Assembly (NCBI GenBank): GCA_024516035.1
Contig: CM044956.1
Coordinates: forward strand, 52,112,436-52,176,435
Direction: 5' to 3'
Origin: Bactericera cockerelli
Lineage: Eukaryota; Arthropoda; Insecta; Hemiptera; Triozidae
Length of the DNA stretch: 64,000 nt
Shown here: positions 57,490 to 64,000 of the stretch, piece by piece
Numbering within the stretch: position 1 is the stretch's first letter
How the letters are laid out: every line of letters begins with the position of its first letter
Translations under genes and position numbers: made by a program
The notes under the pieces: generated by a model
Seen by the model: only the letters and a program-made list of their open reading frames with translations
Told to the model about the DNA's origin: nothing
Databases searched by the model: none

Positions 57490-57846
57490 CCAAGAAATGT
57501 AGCAGAACTTTTGGGTCAGAATTTTCATCAATACACTTCAAGTAAGGATGAACCAGAAACAACTCCATTATTTAATGAACAATCCATAAAAAAAAACTGA
57601 GGAACCAGAAATGTGAATCACTAATGAAGTGGATGAACGAAACATTGAAATAAGATACAACCCCATAATTATATACGTACTTATCAACAACACCTAAAAT
57701 ATTAACCAGGAATCAAGTTTAAATCCAGTTCGAGAAAAAGACCACTGTGCTCTAGAAGTATCAGCAGAATAAGTAAAGTAGCTAAAACAAAAACAGGAGA
57801 TAACATAGACCAAAAACTAGCCTGCGATGACACCCTATTTTCATAT

Positions 57847-58012
57847 CATCATCATAGGGTGGCGTCATCGTGAACGATGGTAGCCAGACAGTGGAGGAAT
57901 AACTCAAAACTTCTATCACTGTCTTTACAAGGAGGCTAATAATTGACAAGGGCCCCCAGAACCGAACCAATGCTGTCTACTCCCTGTTTATAGTCCCGCA
58001 GCCAGACTATAG
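57847..58012 (-). repeat. Retroelement 3' tail, family H, copy 3
   Basis: Same sequence as 20853-21030, ending in ATGATGATG at 57847 on the minus strand. It begins CTGGCTGCGGGACTATAAAC, one unit of the 38-base repeat seen at 38 kb. Confidence 0.8.
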
Positions 58013-58014
58013 AT

Positions 58015-59010
58015 TTTCATATAGCTCGGACAAAAAAGGAGATATGGAAATTTATAAACCTTGAATTGTATTAAAATACAAAAAGCAACTTTAGAACCGA
58101 CACGATCCAATAAATAGATAATTTGTTTATTCAAACTAATATTTAGCATTAAAGTAAAAAAAAAAGTGTTGAAATGATCTCATGTGTCCCTGAAACGTAG
58201 GTTTTCCAGTTCTTGAATGTCATTTCCATATTTTGATATTATAGATTATGTCATGTATAGTAGGTATTAGAAAAATAAAAAACAATGGATTTTGAAAGTA
58301 AATAAAATAATAAATTAATTATCTACACTGTTTTTAAATATTTATTGAGATTTTTGCTAATTTATTTTAAAATATCTATATTATTATACATAATATTATG
58401 ATTAATATAGGAAACAAATGCTTTAGTTATTTAAGGAAATGTGTACCCATAAATTAAAATTATTTTTTCTCCAATTTTATTGGAAAGTAAGATTTTTATA
58501 AAAGTTTACTGCAGTTCTTCTGGATGAGTAGGTAGGTACATGGTTTATTATTTTCAACCAAAAAATGTAAAGATTTTTAACAAAAAATCTTAAAATGCTT
58601 TTGAAGAAGAAATAAACTGTCTCAAATCAAGTTGGAACTCAAAGGCTTCTTCACTGTTCAGTAACGCTATCTTATCACCGTCTTAATTGTCAGTGACTTA
58701 TCCTCTCTCGGTTCATACTGATAGTGTTCAACATTCCTCCTGACATTCCATTCTCCTGGTGACATAGTATTTCGTGTTCGTCAAGATAAAATCAGACAAA
58801 ACAAATAGGCCTCTTGACGGACAATTTGTTTTGCAGATCTTGCCGTGTAACCTGCTTTGCCTAGGCCTTATGTTGGTCACATCATTCTGAAAGGATGCTC
58901 GCTGCGTCCTAGGTCCAAGGAGTAATTTACCTGAATTAAGTAATTATTATTAATTTATGGTCTTGAAGTTTATGCTAGCTAGTCTGACCTCTTTGGCATG
59001 ACAGGGCAGA
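58015..59010. other. Intergenic, no gene seen
   Basis: AT-rich; no repeat or open frame of note. Confidence 0.4.
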
Positions 59011-59018
59011 AGTCTAGC

Positions 59019-59566
59019 AAGCAGGGGTGGCTATCAGAGGTGGCTATCAGAGGTGGCTATCAGGGGTGGCTATCAGAGGTGGCTATCAGAGGTGGCTATC
59101 AGGGGTGGCTATCAGAGGTGGCTATCAGAGGTGGCTATCAGAGGTGGCTATCAGGGGTGGCTAGCAGAGGTGGCTATCAGAGGTGGCTATCAGGGGTGGC
59201 TATCAGGGGTGGCTATCAGGGGTGGCTAAAGAAACAGAGACAATGTTACCAAGCAGGGGTGGCTAAAGAAACAGAGACAATGTTACCAAGCAGGGGTGGC
59301 TAAAGAAACAGAGACAATGTTACCAAGCAGGGGTGGCTATCAGAGGTGGCTATCAGGGGTGGCTAAAGAAACAGAGACAATGTTACCAAGCAGGGGTGGC
59401 TAAAGAAACAGAGACAATGTTACCAAGCAGGGGTGGCTAAAGAAACAGAGACAATGTTACCAAGCAGGGGTGGCTAAAAAATCAGAGACAATGTTACCAA
59501 GCAGGGGTGGCTAAAGAAACAGAGACAATGTTACCAAGCAGGGGTGGCTAAAGAAACAGAGACAAA
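59019..59566. repeat. Composite minisatellite: 13-base and 37-base units
   Basis: The left block (59019-59225) is about fifteen 13-base units GGTGGCTATCAG(A/G). The right block is about nine 37-base units GGGGTGGCTAAAGAAACAGA + GACAATGTTACCAAGCA, interrupted once by two 13-base units near 59333-59360. Both share GGGGTGGCTA. One 37-base unit has a substitution (AAAAATCAGAG). The open frame through the left block is a by-product of the repeat. Confidence 0.95.
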
Positions 59567-60057
59567 GTTTGTGCATTTGAGATAATCATTTTTGTTCTCC
59601 CGTGCATAGATATTTTGGAACATATTATACTATGTTCCAAATTATCTGGACAGAGACAATTTTCTCAGATAATGAATGAATTTTCTTTTATATTTAACAT
59701 TCAAATTTTACATTTTATCTTGACAAATTAAAACAAAATCATCTTGATATTGTAATTAGAAAATTGAAGAAAATCTACTGTCTCCCCAATAATTTTGCCT
59801 TGGTCTTTTGGTTGAGATTTTTGACCCAACATTGTTCTGCCTTATCAAAAAATATCTTGGAAGATGACGAAATCTAAATTAGCTGAAAGTCATAAGCCCT
59901 TGTTTGATTTGTATAATTCATGAGTGTTAAAGCTTGAAGATCCATCGTTTCGAGACAAAAATCTTCTTTCGGTATTTCTAGTTTACTGAGATTTTCCAAC
60001 TTGTAAGAGATGATGAAACTGAAACCAATTGAGTGACTTGAAACATTAAGGCCCGAA

Positions 60058-60185
60058 TAGCCGACCTTTGTGGTGTAGTAGTTAAGAGTATTGGTTGCTG
60101 AGCCGGAAGTTGCGGTTTGGAATCCCGGCCGGAGCTGAAAATTCTGACCGAGTTATTCAGTTTCCAGAATGGCATGGATGCCCTA
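60058..60185 (+). repeat. tRNA-like SINE relic
   Basis: GCCGACCTTTGTGGTGTAGTAGTTAAG.. and GGTTTGGAATCCCGGCCGG are degenerate A and B boxes with pairing ends GCCGAC/CCGG. The body TTCTGACCGAGTTATTC is not seen elsewhere in the window. Confidence 0.6.
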
Positions 60186-60189
60186 AAGA

Positions 60190-63100
60190 GAAATTTACCT
60201 TACTTTGAGAACTCCTCATCCTAATCTCAACTAGTCATGCTTGTTCTATCGATAGATAATACATATAGTATGGGCAAATCCATAATATTGGACTTATGAA
60301 AGTTGAAATTCAACAACTAAACAAGCAGTCACAAATGTCACAATGTTTCAACACGGTTTACCCAATTGGACTTGAGCGAAAAATGCCAAAACTAATTATG
60401 TAATATTCAGTTTTTCTTGAGACGGTAAGAAAATCACTTGGCACATTGTACACTATTTCTTAATACACAGATGATGAGGGATATTTGATATGAGCTCATA
60501 GGACAAAACCAATAGAAAACCTGTAGGTATTTCGTATAGAAAACAGCAATATCATAAATCATGATGCTATCGAAGGGTGCCTTTATCAGTAGGTACAGTC
60601 AGTTATAAACTGATTTGTATTGGATCCAATTTGTAATATACCTTTTAATATTAATTGAAATCTCTATAGGCTGATGGTTAATAATATACAAACATAGTTA
60701 TATCATTTGTAGTGATAGTCATAAAAATGTGATAAACTTGTAAGTAAATGTATGATGATCAACAATCAACATACATGATTTTATTAGCAACCATAAAATA
60801 AGTCCAGTCAAGTGTATGATTTATTTTATGATCCAAGCTCACACTAAGGTCAATTCACAGGACTCCTGTGCAAGGAGCAATAATTTTGTTTCTATAGTTT
60901 GTGACGTTATCCTATACTCGTAGACACTTTCATCATTCAGAGCTTTTCTTCAACATAATCTTTATAACATTTTTTGTAGTTTGTAGCATAAGTGGCAGGA
61001 TAAACTTTATTAATTACATTTAGGAATAACATTAAATATGCTTATTGTTATAAGAAAATTTAAATAAATAAAAATGTTTTAGTTTTAATTAAAACCCATA
61101 CTAGCTTTTTTCTATCAACCCAATAATATCACAGCTTGTATAGATAGTATGGTTATAGGATATGATGCTCACTAAACTTTGTCATAAGACTAAGTATTCA
61201 ATGAGTTCTTCTATAGGATAAGAACAACTTATTGAGCTGTCAAACTACTACAAGCCCAAATACAAGGAAGCTCCCATTGTACTTTAGCTCTGCTTATACA
61301 TAAATACTAATGGTCAAGAGAAACACATTAGAAAACAATAGCAGATACATGTTGTTGAAAATAAAGACATTAATCTTCATTATTTCTATGCTAAAGAACT
61401 CACAGTGTGATTTATCACATGTTTAAAGATAGATACATTGACAGGAAATCAATTTTTTTTTTGTTGAGTGAGCACACTCCAATATGAAGCAAGCCAGACA
61501 AGTAGTACAGGAAGATGGTCAATAATTGCATTTGCTTTAATATTATCTAATAGTAATAAAGTATTAAAATATGCATTTATGACCGAAACTAGTAGAGGCG
61601 AAGCATTGGTGAGGCATCTATGTTCATGTTGGTCATAAATGTATGTGTGTAACTATTGTGTATGTCATGATTTATTAAATAAATACTATATATATATATA
61701 CTATTTTTTTCGTATGTAGTAGGTATGTACCTACAGCCCAGTAGTCAGCATATTTAAAAGGCAATTGCCAAGTGTTCTAAGAGAAATGAAACAGCATAAA
61801 GTCCAAACGATAAAATGCCAATGGTTTTCCCGGTATCAAATCCTGCAAAAATACTGTCATCAGGACCATCAATGATTCAATATAATTACTCACTAACCTG
61901 GTTAGACCATCAGCACTAATAAAAGACGCTAGGTGTTGCTAAAAAAATAAGTAGGAATATAACACGGGTGTACCTACAGAGTGCCCCACTTATTTTCACC
62001 AATAATAATTTTCTTCCTGTAAAAAAAATTTCTTGCTGGATCAAAATTAATTAATATTTTTACGTCTATTTCACCTACCCCGTTTTGGTACCTACCCATG
62101 AAAAATCAAAAAATAAAACACTTGTATATCTTATTATCCTTTTTTTAATGGAATCTAGTACATTCAAAAACATGTACCTACTTGAACTTAGAAGGCAAAT
62201 TCAGCATTGAAAAACAATGTACGAATAATTTGATATAGTTGTGTTGTGTTTGGTCGAATTTTAAAGAAAAATAATAATAATATGAAATAAAGATTTAGAG
62301 CACTTAATTAAAAATCGGCAGTTGACACAATAAGAGGCAATTTGTAAAGAAACCCTGCATAATTAATCATCATCAATATAACCCTAGCTAAAAACGAGGA
62401 ACCCATATTTTTTCGAAGTTATTAAATTTCTGGTGAACATAAGTTTAGAGCAACCCTTGGGATATCATATATTGTCAATTTTTTAACAGAGTGTTTCCCT
62501 TTATTTAATCAGGGAATTCAATCCCAACCTCCTGAATTGGCTAACCACTTATCTACCAAAGTTGGTGGTTTGGTTGATAGATAGTAAGACACAACAGTTT
62601 AAAATAAAATATACATAAATTATTCGTAGGTTGCTGGTTGCTTTGACCAAGGCAAAACAGAAACTCAAAGCAAAGTGAACAGATTCATTCAGAAGTCAGA
62701 CCTATTCAAGCTAGACAAAAGAATGGCAGGATGATATGAAGCATCCTAGCAGAGATAATCTCCATTGTTATCGGAAGCTGCGGGGGCGCAAACCTTACAG
62801 CAGGTCAAGGCTTCTGCTGAGATGGAGTTATTAGCATCATTAAGAAGAAAATAATGGTCTTTTCCTCTTTCCAAGTAATATATCGATCAATTTTCCTCAG
62901 TGAAAAGCATCCTCATGAAACATGAACAATTGAAACGAAGGAAGACGATACGGGTTGTAAACGAAATATAAAGTGTGCTGCAAAACATTAAGAATTTCAA
63001 GTTGGTAGGTTAAAAATGATTATAACTAGTATAAATTACTGTCATAATAGTTTAAAGATATGTGTACGTTCTAAGTAGTGTATAACGAGTGTGGTATACG

Positions 63101-63300
63101 TTATACATAATGCAATTTTTATTAAAATATGAGCGGTATTATTGCTCTAACTCTAAATGTTACATTGATGAAGTTCCGGATCAAAGAATTTTACTCTTTT
63201 ACTAGAAGTACAACATGGGATGAGCCACCTATCAAAAAGCCAATTAGTGTGTATTTGCTTAAGACCCTCGGCTAAGGTAAATGTAAATAATTTAAATACC
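60190..63300. other. Intergenic, mostly unassigned
   Basis: AT-rich. Near 62640-62830 short frames (KVNRFIQKSDLF.., and on) look like LINE polymerase debris but are too decayed to assign. A TA-repeat lies at 61690-61702. No gene seen. Confidence 0.35.
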
Positions 63301-63321
63301 ATTCTAAATATTTACTTTCAG

Positions 63322-63486
63322 TTAGAAGCCAAGGGTCACGAAGTAACAAAAAATATTGCGATTTCAGGATTAGTGTCAAATCTATGTTTCTTCAGCATAA
63401 TTGGTTACGAAAATATTGATATTTTGCAATTCCGCGACCATCATTTATATCTAATGAGTAGAATGTTGCGAACATACAAAGGCTAG
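63322..63486 (+). CDS. Possible terminal exon, unrecognised
   Basis: After a good acceptor (TTTACTTTCAG at 63321) 54 codons read LEAKGHEVTKNIAISGLVSN.. to TAG at 63484-63486. The upstream 63105-63275 also has coding-like runs in mixed frames. No family is recognised; it may equally be a retroelement fragment. Confidence 0.25.
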   Translation, partial: LEAKGHEVTKNIAISGLVSNLCFFSIIGYENIDILQFRDHHLYLMSRMLRTYKG

Positions 63487-63489
63487 TTT

Positions 63490-64000
63490 GAACTATTCCA
63501 TAATATATGCAGATGCAGAGTATTAGAGCTGTATCAGAGGATTGGAATGTGTTACCTATAAAGATACCACTTCTTTAAACTAGTAGTTAGCACTCAGCAT
63601 GCGTCTCTTTTTACACTCTTCTCATTCCTGCTGAATTATATTCCTCGTAAAAATAGTAAATGTGGTTCCTCTATCAACCAGGATAAGGTAAGAGATTCTC
63701 TAGGTGAGAGACGGTATGTAATGTAAACGAGTTAGAATAAGGTGAGATGTTGTAATTGAAAGAACAGCTTCAGCAATTTGCTAGTAACTTCTGGATAGGA
63801 ATTTCTAGATGCTACTTTTAATCACACACTTTGATTTGTGAATATAGTTTCCATAGACAATTTTTCAAAAAGGATCTCGTTAAAATCAGCATAAATTTAT
63901 TTCAATCTCCTGGAAACCATTCCAAGTATCCCAGCATACAGTAAATTTGTAAGGACTTTGCTAATTTTGGAAATCGCACATCAAAAATCATAAACAAACA
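63490..64000. other. Window end, no gene seen
   Basis: AT-rich; no open frame or repeat recognised. Confidence 0.4.

Noticed and set aside
58998..59303. 101-codon frame (RGGYQGWLSEVAI repeats)
   Set aside because: It is a by-product of three 13-base minisatellite units making 13 codons. No start context, and it ends in the 37-base block.
59019..59566. CRISPR-like array
   Set aside because: The 37-base units are contiguous, with no unique spacers, in a eukaryotic genome.

Overview
This window is AT-rich nuclear DNA from an arthropod, most likely an insect. The evidence is spliced genes with GT/AG introns, an insect pro-resilin/RR-type cuticle gene, a dynein-2 heavy chain, many tRNA-derived and 5S-rRNA-like SINEs, mariner-type inverted-repeat elements and non-LTR retrotransposon debris. 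No species can be named from the sequence alone. Perhaps a tenth of the window is gene; most of the rest is dispersed repeats and their relics.

Layout. (1) 0.5-12 kb, + strand: the last seven coding exons of the cytoplasmic dynein-2 heavy chain (DYNC2H1). All seven join in phase to the stop at 11930-11932; the 5' part of the gene lies left of the window. A single-exon secreted-protein gene sits on the opposite strand inside its 6.3-kb intron (2063-2665). That intron also holds two transposons and fragments of a retroelement. (2) 12-18 kb: SINEs and a small single-pass membrane protein gene on the minus strand (14207-14695). (3) 18.5-55.3 kb, minus strand: one pro-resilin-like cuticle gene rebuilt from four exons. 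Its first coding exon is only 8 nt (55259-55266), behind a TATA box. It joins a signal-peptide/YSPAP-repeat exon (44922-45345), an RR chitin-binding exon (19955-20177) and a C-terminal elastic exon (18502-18695). The parts sum to 849 nt, a 282-residue protein, and the phases match.

(4) Inside the 24.7-kb second intron of the resilin gene, on the opposite strand, is a 4.1-kb gene (32927-37025) for a secreted protein made of roughly 45 copies of a [10 protein letters not shown] motif. A shorter, decaying paralogue lies at 57055-57.6 kb. The same intron holds a 5'-truncated non-LTR retrotransposon with a poly(A) tail (22551-23315) and a family of large foldback elements (27.9-32.4 kb). One foldback copy contains two more inverted-repeat elements nested inside it. 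(5) 45-55 kb, first resilin intron: SINEs, a three-level nest (MITE containing SINE containing SINE, 53.5-54.4 kb), a LINE C-terminus and a foldback MITE. (6) 57-64 kb: the paralogue, a composite minisatellite (59.0-59.6 kb) and mostly unannotatable AT-rich sequence.

The real genes are functionally unrelated: ciliary transport motor, cuticle elastomer, secreted unknowns. What links them is architecture, with genes nested inside long introns packed with nested transposons. Several insertions can be dated relative to each other from target-site duplications and from empty sites found elsewhere in the same window.
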